Assembly: GCA_947494805.1 (NCBI GenBank)
Contig: CANLWK010000005.1
Coordinates: forward strand, 171,273-235,272
Source: an uncultured Croceitalea sp.
GTDB lineage: Bacteria; Bacteroidota; Bacteroidia; Flavobacteriales; Flavobacteriaceae
Direction of reading: 5' to 3'
Length of the DNA stretch: 64,000 bases
Under the pieces are notes generated by a model. It was not told where the DNA came from and did no database searches. It saw nothing but the letters and a program-made list of their open reading frames with translations. Of this stretch, positions 34,614 through 42,566 are shown one piece after another (position 1 is the stretch's first letter; each line of letters opens with the position of its first letter). The translations under genes and the position numbers were made by a program.

Positions 34614-34711
34614 GGATGACAAATAAGAATTGTTAAGAATATCACAATTTTTTTAACAATCTCTACGTTTTAATAAGTAATTTAGTAAGACAAATATTAC
34701 GAATAGTTTTA

Positions 34712-34894
34712 ATGTTCAAATCGTTTATTGAGAGAGTAGGAGTCATGAATTGCATCATGCTCTTAGTGGTGGTATCGATTATCATTGTCTCAGAAGTACT
34801 TTTCCTTAGCGGAAAAAAGATGGATGCTATTTTTATAGCATTCTGGGCACCGACCATACTTGGTTTTATGAATTACCTTAAGTACAAGAAATAG
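34712..34894 (+). CDS. Tiny membrane protein, first of a coupled pair
   Basis: The protein has 60 residues with a long hydrophobic helix (about 12-33, MNCIMLLVVVSIIIVSEVLF) and a second hydrophobic stretch (about 39-52). It ends with a basic tail. No family is recognised. Its TAG stop shares its G with the GTG start of the next tiny gene (34894), so both are probably translated together. It follows the aceA terminator by about 100 bases and therefore has its own promoter. Confidence 0.62.
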   Translation: MFKSFIERVGVMNCIMLLVVVSIIIVSEVLFLSGKKMDAIFIAFWAPTILGFMNYLKYKK

Positions 34895-34989
34895 TGGATT
34901 TTATTCTACTTTATTCCATTATAGTCGCACTGGTATTTATCCTGTGGTTGGTCTTTGTTGCCCGAATGTACCATAAGATGAAAAAATAA
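34894..34989 (+). CDS. 31-residue membrane ORF with GTG start, overlapping the preceding stop
   Basis: From GTG 34894 the frame reads MDFILLYSIIVALVFILW and continues to a basic end (RMYHKMKK) at TAA 34987-34989. It is a single membrane helix with a positively charged C-terminus. The start overlaps the upstream stop by one base (TAGTG), the geometry of translational coupling. It is very short and lacks a known family, but its hydrophobic, single-helix composition and coupling argue that it is real. It ends 5 bases before the stop of the convergent response regulator gene. Confidence 0.55.
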   Translation: MDFILLYSIIVALVFILWLVFVARMYHKMKK

Positions 34990-34994
34990 TATTG

Positions 34995-35789
34995 TTATGA
35001 TACACCTTTAAGCCAATTTTTGAAATGCTTCACACGATTTCTACTAACAACTAAATCTAAAGGCACCTTACTCTCCAATTTAATTTTCAACCTATTGTTA
35101 AAGTAATCTTCTACGGTGTGTATTTCATCAATTGAAATCATCATTTTTCGGTTGATTCTAAAAAATTGATCGGGATCGATCAAATCTTCAAGTTTTTCAA
35201 GAGTAAAATCAATAGTATGGTTACTACCCGATTTTTCGACCAGATAGGTTTGTCCCTCATCTGAATAAAAACAAATGATATCATTGACTCCAATAAGTTT
35301 TAGCTTGTGGTTCCTTCTGACCAAAAACCGCTTTTTATAGTTGGGTGTAACAAATGATCCCAACATTTGGTCCATGCGCATGAGATACTCTTTTTCATCA
35401 GACTGCTGAAACGACCAATATTTGTTCAATGAGGTCTTGATGTCCTCGGGTTTTGCGGGTTTAAGAATGTAATCGATACTATTATATTTAAAAGCCTTGA
35501 TGGCATAGGTATCAAAAGTGGTGCAAAAAATGATGGGTTTTTCAATTTCTACGGTGTTCAAAAGGTCAAAACAAGTACCATCACCAAGCTGAATATCCGT
35601 AAAAATAAGATCATACATATTGTTTTTGCTGAAATAAGTGATGGCGTCAGAAACTGAGTCAAGCTCCTGAACAATGCTATGTTCGAGTCGGGTATCTTTT
35701 ATAAGTTTTTTTAAATACGCCCTTGATATGGGCTCATCTTCAATAATAACGATGTTCAATGTTTTGTCTACATTTAAAGGTTTTTTCAT
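34995..35789 (-). CDS. LytTR-family response regulator
   Basis: The protein has 264 residues. The receiver domain (about 11-125) shows the acidic pair IIEDEP, the phospho-acceptor Asp65 in IFTDIQLGDG and the conserved Lys in YILKPAKPED near 110. A LytTR DNA-binding domain (about 155-260) follows (RFLVRRNHKLKLIGVNDI, then FFRINRKMMIS). These regulators bind direct repeats as dimers. The cognate kinase gene lies 48 bases upstream on the same strand, so the two form a two-component system. The regulated genes are not evident. Confidence 0.95.
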   Translation of the reverse strand: MKKPLNVDKTLNIVIIEDEPISRAYLKKLIKDTRLEHSIVQELDSVSDAITYFSKNNMYDLIFTDIQLGDGTCFDLLNTVEIEKPIIFCTTFDTYAIKAFKYNSIDYILKPAKPEDIKTSLNKYWSFQQSDEKEYLMRMDQMLGSFVTPNYKKRFLVRRNHKLKLIGVNDIICFYSDEGQTYLVEKSGSNHTIDFTLEKLEDLIDPDQFFRINRKMMISIDEIHTVEDYFNNRLKIKLESKVPLDLVVSRNRVKHFKNWLKGVS

Positions 35790-35837
35790 AATACAGTTTT
35801 AATGGTTAGCTATAGTGTATTGGTATCTCTAAAATAA

Positions 35838-36884
35838 TCAATTGTCCAACAATGGTAGTTTTATTCTAAAATCTTCCAGTCCATTCTCGATGACCACCTG
35901 CTTTGTGCTCAACAGCGCATATCTTCTTCTTATGTTTTGTATTCCCACGTCCAAGTTGGAGTTTTCAATGTGTTTTTTCTGCAGGTTGTTTTTAACCATT
36001 AGGTAATTGCTATCGGTCCGTATGGTGACCAGTAATGGTTTTTTTCTTGTGATAACATTTTGGTTTACGGCATTTTCGATGATCAATTGAAGGCTTAAGG
36101 GAATTACTTTTTTAGCTTTCACTGACTTATGCACTTTAATCTCGAAATTAATGTTTTCCCCAAACCTTTCTTTTAGCAGTTCGGTATAGGCGTAGATGTA
36201 ATCCAATTCTTCTTGAACTGAGACCAGGTTGTGTTCCGATGCGCGTAAAGTGGTTTTATAGACGTTGGCCAATTTATGCACAAATGCTTTTGACCTCTCT
36301 TTATCCGTATCAATAAGATGGATCAAGGTGTTCAGACTGTTAAATAAAAAATGTGGGCTTACCTGATTTTCTAGGTTGATCAATTGCGATGTAACCCGTT
36401 CTTTTTCATTTTTTTCTTTGTTGATCTTGTTGTTCTTGAGTTCTACAAAAAGATGAAGTACCTCATAAAAACTCACATCGACTACAAAAATAAAAATCCC
36501 AGTCAATAGTTGCACAGCGTATATGGGCTCTGGATATTCTGGATATTGCCAATCAAAAAAGGGCTGTACAAAGTGCAGATAGGCAATGCTGAGCACCAAG
36601 TAGGGAATTAAAAACAGTGGAATAATGACCAATCGCTTTTGCAGATGCTTTATGCCGTTGTATTGAGCCAACAATTTGAGATACAAAGTGCGAATGACCA
36701 ACCAAAGTATCAAGATGATCAGAAACTCACCAAACCATTTTATGAGATAATCTATAAAGACAACGTCTAAAATGGCCCCAGTATAATAAATGGTCATCAC
36801 GGCATGTGTATTCAAGAATATACCCGTGCCAACATACAGATGGTCATTGAAGCCCAATATGGACTTAGCATTTCTAAAAGACAT
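35838..36884 (-). CDS. LytS-type sensor histidine kinase
   Basis: The protein has 348 residues. About four membrane helices occupy the first 145. The His-kinase motif QVSPHFLFNSLNTL places the phosphorylated His at about 177. An N-box (LIIENAVNQN near 270) marks the ATP-binding region, and the C-terminus is slightly short of a full GHKL domain but includes a G-box-like GIQNIRRRYALL. The family autophosphorylates and passes phosphate to a LytTR regulator, which is the next gene. The signal sensed by the membrane part is unknown. Confidence 0.93.
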   Translation of the reverse strand: MSFRNAKSILGFNDHLYVGTGIFLNTHAVMTIYYTGAILDVVFIDYLIKWFGEFLIILILWLVIRTLYLKLLAQYNGIKHLQKRLVIIPLFLIPYLVLSIAYLHFVQPFFDWQYPEYPEPIYAVQLLTGIFIFVVDVSFYEVLHLFVELKNNKINKEKNEKERVTSQLINLENQVSPHFLFNSLNTLIHLIDTDKERSKAFVHKLANVYKTTLRASEHNLVSVQEELDYIYAYTELLKERFGENINFEIKVHKSVKAKKVIPLSLQLIIENAVNQNVITRKKPLLVTIRTDSNYLMVKNNLQKKHIENSNLDVGIQNIRRRYALLSTKQVVIENGLEDFRIKLPLLDN

Positions 36885-36933
36885 GAATACGAGGATTTGG
36901 TTAGTGTCAGCGTATTAATAGAGCTGAAGATAC

Positions 36934-38292
36934 TCAAAAAATGGCAGTTGTACTTTTTCGTAGCGTAGTTTGAATGATCCGTTGCGTTTCAACGGTGCTT
37001 TTTTTAAGGATGATATGGGCTTCCAAGTCTTCTTCTGAAGTAATATGAACAGAATCTTCTATAAAACCATAGCCCCGATACCTGCCGTTCTCAACAAAAA
37101 TGATAGCCTTTTCTTGAGCATGGCGACCACTTTCTTGAATAAATAGTTTAGCGTTCTGTTCTTTCAATGAAAGTAAGGCCTCATGTACCTTTTGATTGTA
37201 GTCGGTTACAGTTTCTTCTGATCTGCAGATACCTTCACAATTTTGGGTTCTATAGTGGTTGCAAGGTCCACCTGTTTGTTGCAAATGGCAATATTTGGGA
37301 CAAAGTGAAAAAGTAGTGCACAATTCTTCGAGAAAAGCCCTGCACTCGGTCTGGTTTGTAAAAACCACAAGGGGATTTGCAACTCTTCTCAACGTATCAA
37401 AACAAAGATGTACAATCCCGTTTCGGTCTTCGTAACTGAACAATGCATATTGTTTTAGGGTACGTTTTTGTGCCCTGTTATATTTTGGATAGTGTTTTTT
37501 AATGGCCTCTGACTCCATCAAAAGTGCGAGCAATTCACTACCGGAAAGCTCAAAATCGATATCCGCAACTTCACGGCATAGACGAATTTCATGGTTGCTT
37601 TTGTCATAAAAATGGCCCAAGACCCTTTTCTTAATGTTAATGGCCTTGCCCACATATATAATGGCACCTACGCTATTTTTAAAGTAATATACTCCAGGAG
37701 CGCTGGGCAGTCCGTTTACCGTTTTTTTTGATAGTAACGGAGGTAAAGTTGCTTCTTGGCTTCTTGCATTTAAGAATGTGCTAAAGACCTTTGGGGCACC
37801 ATCGGTGCCAATCAATTTCTTAAACAACAGAACGGTGGCATGTGCATCGCCCCGGGCGCGATGGCGATCTGTCAGCGGAATGGATACCGCCTTACAAAGC
37901 TTTCCTAAGCTGTACGACTGTAAACCGGGTATCAGCTTTCTAGAAAGTCGAACGGTACACAGTTTTTTGCGGGAAAAATCGATGCCGATCTGCCTAAACT
38001 CCTCTTTGATGACCCCATAGTCAAAATTTACGGAGTGGGCTACGAAGATGGTGTCCTTGGTGATATCTAGTATTTGATCTGCAATTTCAAGAAAGGTTGG
38101 TGCCTTGGCAACCATTTGGTCATCAATACCGGTCAAACCAGTAATAAAATAGGGTATGGGACATTTGGGGTTTACCAAACTGGTAAACTCTTCGACAACG
38201 TGTTCTCCATCAAATTTAAAAATTGAAATTTCAGTGACCCTGTTGCCCTTAAGTCCATTTCCGGTAGTTTCTATGTCAACAATGGTGTACAA
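36934..38292 (-). CDS. DEDDh exonuclease/GIY-YIG nuclease fusion (DnaQ-UvrC N-terminal type)
   Basis: The protein has 452 residues from TTG 38292. The N-terminal DEDDh exonuclease spans about 1-165: YTIVDIETTGNG (ExoI), VAHSVNFDYG (ExoII) and HRARGDAHAT (ExoIII with its His). The GIY-YIG domain, as in UvrC and Cho, lies at about 185-265 (GVYYFKNSVGAIIYVGKA). A UvrC-like Cys-rich region follows (CPKYCHL, CNHY, CEGICR). The C-terminal UvrC endonuclease half is absent. An ATG 54 bases upstream would add an out-of-place hydrophobic leader, and homologues start at the exonuclease strand, so TTG is preferred. Such fusions are thought to act in DNA repair. Confidence 0.88.
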   Translation of the reverse strand: MYTIVDIETTGNGLKGNRVTEISIFKFDGEHVVEEFTSLVNPKCPIPYFITGLTGIDDQMVAKAPTFLEIADQILDITKDTIFVAHSVNFDYGVIKEEFRQIGIDFSRKKLCTVRLSRKLIPGLQSYSLGKLCKAVSIPLTDRHRARGDAHATVLLFKKLIGTDGAPKVFSTFLNARSQEATLPPLLSKKTVNGLPSAPGVYYFKNSVGAIIYVGKAINIKKRVLGHFYDKSNHEIRLCREVADIDFELSGSELLALLMESEAIKKHYPKYNRAQKRTLKQYALFSYEDRNGIVHLCFDTLRRVANPLVVFTNQTECRAFLEELCTTFSLCPKYCHLQQTGGPCNHYRTQNCEGICRSEETVTDYNQKVHEALLSLKEQNAKLFIQESGRHAQEKAIIFVENGRYRGYGFIEDSVHITSEEDLEAHIILKKSTVETQRIIQTTLRKSTTAIF

Positions 38293-38411
38293 AACGCAAG
38301 ATGAAATTACACCTAAAACTAAGGAATATTTTAGAGCTGTAATCATTGCTGAACTTTTAAATGATTTGTAATTTGCCGTGACAGGTTTCTTTCAAAGCAC
38401 TTCAAATAGTT

Positions 38412-39812
38412 TTAAACAAGGCTTTTTACGCATTGTTTTATGAAGCTTGACAATTGTTTTTTTTCTGTAAGATCTGTGCCCCAAAACGTTTTGTTCGATA
38501 GTACTTCATCCAAGGTTTGATCTAAATCACTTTTCTTCCAGGCCGTGCGAAAAAAGGCTATAACGCTTTCGTCATCTCTTATGGCAATATGCTCCCCCTT
38601 ATGGTTTCCTTTATAAAAAACGATAAGATGGGCGAGGGCGGTGGCCAGGCCTTCAGGTACTTTTTTATACAATTCTAGATAGGTCAATAAACTGGGCAAG
38701 ACCCTAACTCTAAACTTGGCAATTGAATTCAAGGCAATATCGAGTAAGCGATGTTTTATAAAAGGATTTCGAAATCTGTCCAGCACTTCACGGGTATAGC
38801 TTTCGAGTTCCGTCTTTGACATGTCGATAGTAGGAATTATCTCTTCGAACAATACCGTATTAAGAAATGCCTCCATTTTTTTGTTTTCCACTACTTCTCG
38901 CACCTCGATAAAACCATTTAAATAAGCATACGGTACCATGGCAGTATGGGCCCCGTTCAAGATTCTGACCTTTCTGGTCCGGTAGGGACCGAGGTCGTCT
39001 GTAACAATGACGTTCAATTGGGCCTTGTTAAAGTCTAATTGGTTCTTGATGTCCTTAGGGCCTTGAAGCACCCAAAGATGGAAAGGTTCGGCCTTGACGA
39101 TCAAGTCATCTTTAAAGCCCAAACGTTGTTGGATCTCATTGATCTGTTCTCTTGGGAAACCGGGCACGATGCGGTCGACCAGTGTATTGTAAAAGATACA
39201 GTTGTCATGTACCCAAGATATAAACGTTTCTGAAAGAGCCCAGTGGTTGCTATACCTCAAAATACACTCCTTTAATTTTTCTCCATTTTTCTCGATCAGT
39301 TCACAGGGCAGTAGCGTCAGACCGCTTTGTGAACCACCGTCAAAATGATGGAACCGGTGAAGAAGTAATGCCGTTAATTTCCCGGGAAAGGAATTTGGAA
39401 CGACCTCAGGTGACCTATCGGTTGGATCAAATACAATACCCGCTTCTGTGGTATTGGAGACAATGAATTCCAAAAAGGGGTTCTCCGCTTGTCTTAGAAA
39501 GTCCATATAATTTTCATAGGGATTCAGAACCCCTTTGACCGAAGTAATCAAGCGGCTATTTTGAATACGACCTCCGTTTTCAATTCCTTCGAGCAACACA
39601 TGATACAAACCGTCTTGTACGTTGATGGCATTGCCCATACCCTTTGGTATGGGTTGAATGATTTGTATGTTCCCGTTAAAAAGTGTTTTTTCGTTGAGAA
39701 CGTCGACCATCCAATCTACAAAACCACGTAGAAAATTACCTTCTCCGAATTGAAGTATCTTTACAGGTCTGTCCGGTACATTGGGCACCGATTTTTTGAT
39801 AAGCCTTTTCAT
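38412..39812 (-). CDS. uxaB: Tagaturonate reductase (altronate oxidoreductase)
   Basis: The protein has 466 residues of the mannitol dehydrogenase superfamily. An N-terminal NAD-binding region (ILQFGEGNFLRGFVDW near 18) is followed by the polyol-specific signature K-x4-N-x2-H in KVRILNGAHTAM near 290. UxaB reduces tagaturonate to altronate with NADH in the cytoplasm, the second step of galacturonate catabolism. It starts 12 bases after the stop of uxaC, and both follow lacI in the same direction. Altronate dehydratase (UxaA) and the KDG enzymes are not in this window. UxuB (fructuronate reductase) is a related alternative, but the uxaC/GH28 context favours UxaB. Confidence 0.9.
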   Translation of the reverse strand: MKRLIKKSVPNVPDRPVKILQFGEGNFLRGFVDWMVDVLNEKTLFNGNIQIIQPIPKGMGNAINVQDGLYHVLLEGIENGGRIQNSRLITSVKGVLNPYENYMDFLRQAENPFLEFIVSNTTEAGIVFDPTDRSPEVVPNSFPGKLTALLLHRFHHFDGGSQSGLTLLPCELIEKNGEKLKECILRYSNHWALSETFISWVHDNCIFYNTLVDRIVPGFPREQINEIQQRLGFKDDLIVKAEPFHLWVLQGPKDIKNQLDFNKAQLNVIVTDDLGPYRTRKVRILNGAHTAMVPYAYLNGFIEVREVVENKKMEAFLNTVLFEEIIPTIDMSKTELESYTREVLDRFRNPFIKHRLLDIALNSIAKFRVRVLPSLLTYLELYKKVPEGLATALAHLIVFYKGNHKGEHIAIRDDESVIAFFRTAWKKSDLDQTLDEVLSNKTFWGTDLTEKKQLSSFIKQCVKSLV

Positions 39813-39824
39813 GATAAGGTGGGG

Positions 39825-41273
39825 TTAAAAGCCAAAGTAATCCTTGACGTTGTTATAGCAGATGTCCGTGACAATTTTCCCTAGCCATTCCTCATCTGCC
39901 GGTAATTGCCCGGTCTCGACATCTTTACCCAATAAATTGCACAGTATCCTTCTAAAGTATTCATGTCGGGGAAAGGACAAAAAGCTTCTTGAATCGGTCA
40001 ACATACCAATAAAACAACTTAAGAGCCCTAAGTTTGAAAGACTGTTCAACTGCTTTTCCATACCATCTTTTTGATCTAAGAACCACCAGGCCGAACCGAA
40101 TTGCATTTTGCCTTTGATGTTACCATCGTTAAAGTTGCCTATCATTGAGGCGAATACTTCATTGTCTGATGGATTAAGATTATAGATTACGGTCTTGGTC
40201 AATTGATCGGTACTGTCAAGAAGGTTTAAAAAATTGGCTAGGGGCATGGCCTGTTGAAAATCACCTATACTGTCAAAACCAGTATCAGCCCCAAGTTTAG
40301 AGAGCATACGCTTGTTGGTATTTCGCAGGGCGCCCAAATGAAATTGTTGAACCCACCCCAGTTCATGATAGCACTTGCACAAGTGGATCAAGGTTTCGAA
40401 CTTAAAGTAAGCCGTCTCTTCTGGCGTCAACAATTTACCGTTGAGAACGTTCTTAAAAAGGGTTTTGGCATCGTAATCACCAAGCTTGAAATGATGCAAC
40501 CGTGCTAAACCATGATCCGCACTTTTGCAACCAACTTCATTAAAAAAGGCAATACGTTGCCGTAACACTAAAATCAAATCATCATAGGTATGTATCTCTT
40601 GTTTTGCACTATCGGCCAAAACAGTCAAGTAATGCCTATATTCCTTAGGGTTTTCAACGGCGTAAGCCTTGTCGGGCCTAAAGGAAGGTAGCAATCGAAG
40701 TGTATCGTTCTCTTTTTGAAATCTTATGTGATACTTCAAATCATCTGCGGGGTCGTCTGTTGTGGCGATGACCTTTACGTTCATGGTTTTTAGTAGCCCT
40801 TGGGTATAAAATGACGGCTGTTGCAGTTGCTCTTGGGTAACATTATAAATGTGTTCCGCATTATTGGTGTCCAACAGTTGCGAAATGTCAAAATATCGTT
40901 GAAGTTCCAAATGCGTCCAATGATAAAGCGGATTTCTTACCGTATAGGGCACGGTTTGGCCCCATTTCGTAAACTTTTCACGGTCTGTGGCACTACCAGT
41001 AATAAAGTGTTCATCGATTCCTAAGGTTCGCATGGCCCGCCACTTGTAGTGATCGCCTTTCAGCCATAACTCGGTACAATTGGCGTACCTATGGTTTTCA
41101 CATATTTCTATGGGCGAAAGATGATTGTGATAGTCTATTATGGAGATTGGCTTCGCAAAGTTGTGGTACAGGGTTCTCGCGAAATCGTTCTGGAGTAAAA
41201 AACCATCATTGATAAAAGATGTACTCGGGTTGCGCAATCGATTGTACATGGGATTATTTGTTTTTAAACGCAT
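39825..41273 (-). CDS. uxaC: Uronate isomerase (glucuronate/galacturonate)
   Basis: The protein has 482 residues. The amidohydrolase-like TIM barrel begins with IIDYHNHLSP, an H-x-H metal motif near residue 50. Other family blocks include WRAMRTLGI, ATTDDPADDL and MQFGSAWWFLDQKDGM. UxaC interconverts D-galacturonate with tagaturonate and D-glucuronate with fructuronate in the cytoplasm. It lies between lacI (17-base gap) and uxaB (12-base gap), clearly one operon. Together with the divergent GH28 and GH2 enzymes, this places a uronic-acid polymer as substrate of the locus. Confidence 0.95.
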   Translation of the reverse strand: MRLKTNNPMYNRLRNPSTSFINDGFLLQNDFARTLYHNFAKPISIIDYHNHLSPIEICENHRYANCTELWLKGDHYKWRAMRTLGIDEHFITGSATDREKFTKWGQTVPYTVRNPLYHWTHLELQRYFDISQLLDTNNAEHIYNVTQEQLQQPSFYTQGLLKTMNVKVIATTDDPADDLKYHIRFQKENDTLRLLPSFRPDKAYAVENPKEYRHYLTVLADSAKQEIHTYDDLILVLRQRIAFFNEVGCKSADHGLARLHHFKLGDYDAKTLFKNVLNGKLLTPEETAYFKFETLIHLCKCYHELGWVQQFHLGALRNTNKRMLSKLGADTGFDSIGDFQQAMPLANFLNLLDSTDQLTKTVIYNLNPSDNEVFASMIGNFNDGNIKGKMQFGSAWWFLDQKDGMEKQLNSLSNLGLLSCFIGMLTDSRSFLSFPRHEYFRRILCNLLGKDVETGQLPADEEWLGKIVTDICYNNVKDYFGF

Positions 41274-41290
41274 AGGTTAAATGCAAAAGG

Positions 41291-42322
41291 TTAGTGTTTT
41301 TCTTTTAGGGACGAAGCACGAACGATAAGCTCAGGTTGCAACACCGTTTTTTTGGGGACAACTTTCTTTTTACCCGCATGCAATGCATCAAAGAAAAGGT
41401 TTGCCGCAGTATGCCCCATTTCAATAGGAAATTGGTTGACAGAGGTGAGCGGTGGGTCTGTGAAAGAGGTGAACGGTTCATTCAAAAAACCGACCAGAGC
41501 AACATCATCTGGTATTTTGAGTCCTTTCTCTTTCAAAACCTGCATGGCGCCCATGGCGGCATAATCACTTGCAGAGAATATGGCATCAAATTCTTGGTTC
41601 TTTTGCAAGAGTGCAAGGGTGTGTTCGCGGCCATCCTCTAATTGTAGGTTTCCACTAAAAAGCAAGTTTTCATCGGGTTTGATGTTATGGTCTAGCAAGG
41701 CATTGGTATAACCACGATAGCGCTCCTTATAAATGTCTATTTTGCGTTCCATAGTGAAATGGGCTATTCGCGTACATCCTTGGGCTATCAAATGCGAAGT
41801 GGCCAAATAACCACCTTGATAGTCGTCGATGACCACTTGACTTGTCTGTAAATCAGCAGTTGTCCGGTCAAAAAGTACCAAAGGCAATCCGCGATCTAAC
41901 ACCTGTTTGTAATGGTCAAAGTTTTCTGTGTTCTTTCCAATAGAGGCTATGATTCCGTCTACGCGCACATTTAAAAAAGCCTTAACAGCACTTTCTTCAT
42001 TCTCAAAAATCTCGCTCGATTGACTGACGATCACACGGTAATCCAATGAATTGGCCACTTCTTCAACGCCACGTATAATAGATGAGAAAAAGGCACGGTT
42101 GATATTGGGTACCAACATACCAATGAGTTGGGTACGTCCGCTGCGTAGGGCCGAAGCAATTTGATTGGGCTCGTAGTTCAGTTCTTTTGCCGCTTTTAGT
42201 ACCGCTTTCCGGGTGTTCTCACTTATTCTGGGATTTTCATTCAATGCCCTAGAAACTGTTGAAGCCGTAACGTTGAGCTTTTGCGCAATATCGTGTATGG
42301 TAGTCTTCTTATTGTTCGCCAT
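41291..42322 (-). CDS. LacI-family repressor of the galacturonate locus
   Basis: The protein has 343 residues. The LacI helix-turn-helix lies at about 5-26 (TIHDIAQKLNVTASTVSRAL), and a hinge helix follows with PNQIASALRSGRT. A periplasmic-binding-like sensor domain then spans 60-340. It is the first gene of lacI-uxaC-uxaB and is divergent from the TonB-receptor operon. Two LacI-type sites lie in the shared 244-base gap, so it probably represses both operons and itself. The inducer is unknown; a uronic acid or a breakdown product is likely by context. Confidence 0.93.
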   Translation of the reverse strand: MANNKKTTIHDIAQKLNVTASTVSRALNENPRISENTRKAVLKAAKELNYEPNQIASALRSGRTQLIGMLVPNINRAFFSSIIRGVEEVANSLDYRVIVSQSSEIFENEESAVKAFLNVRVDGIIASIGKNTENFDHYKQVLDRGLPLVLFDRTTADLQTSQVVIDDYQGGYLATSHLIAQGCTRIAHFTMERKIDIYKERYRGYTNALLDHNIKPDENLLFSGNLQLEDGREHTLALLQKNQEFDAIFSASDYAAMGAMQVLKEKGLKIPDDVALVGFLNEPFTSFTDPPLTSVNQFPIEMGHTAANLFFDALHAGKKKVVPKKTVLQPELIVRASSLKEKH

Positions 42323-42373
42323 GCTATCAAAGCAGAATTTGCATAAATATAGTCAGTACAAAATCAATACTTA

Positions 42374-42387
42374 TGTAATCGATTGCG
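42374..42387. promoter_or_regulatory. LacI-type operator O1
   Basis: TGTAATCGATTGCG matches the perfect site O2 (TGCAATCGATTGCA) at 12 of 14 positions. It lies 52 bases before the lacI start codon on the other side of the shared gap. It fits the TGnnAnCGnTnnCA pattern of LacI-family operators apart from its last base. Confidence 0.65.
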
Positions 42388-42522
42388 CAATTTATAATAT
42401 TTATGAGAGATTTTAAAATAATTGCCATGGTATTTTAAATAGTTAAAAAATGGCCTTTTCAATTGATTCAACAACATTTTTTGAGTGTATTATTTGCGAA
42501 TATCATATTTCTTTATTATTTA

Positions 42523-42536
42523 TGCAATCGATTGCA
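42523..42536. promoter_or_regulatory. LacI-type operator O2
   Basis: TGCAATCGATTGCA is a perfect 14-bp palindrome with the central CG of LacI-family operators, 31 bases upstream of the TonB-receptor start. With O1, 149 bases away, it could form a repression loop that silences both divergent operons. Confidence 0.8.
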
Positions 42537-42566
42537 CAAACAAACTGAACAAAGAATAATTAAATC

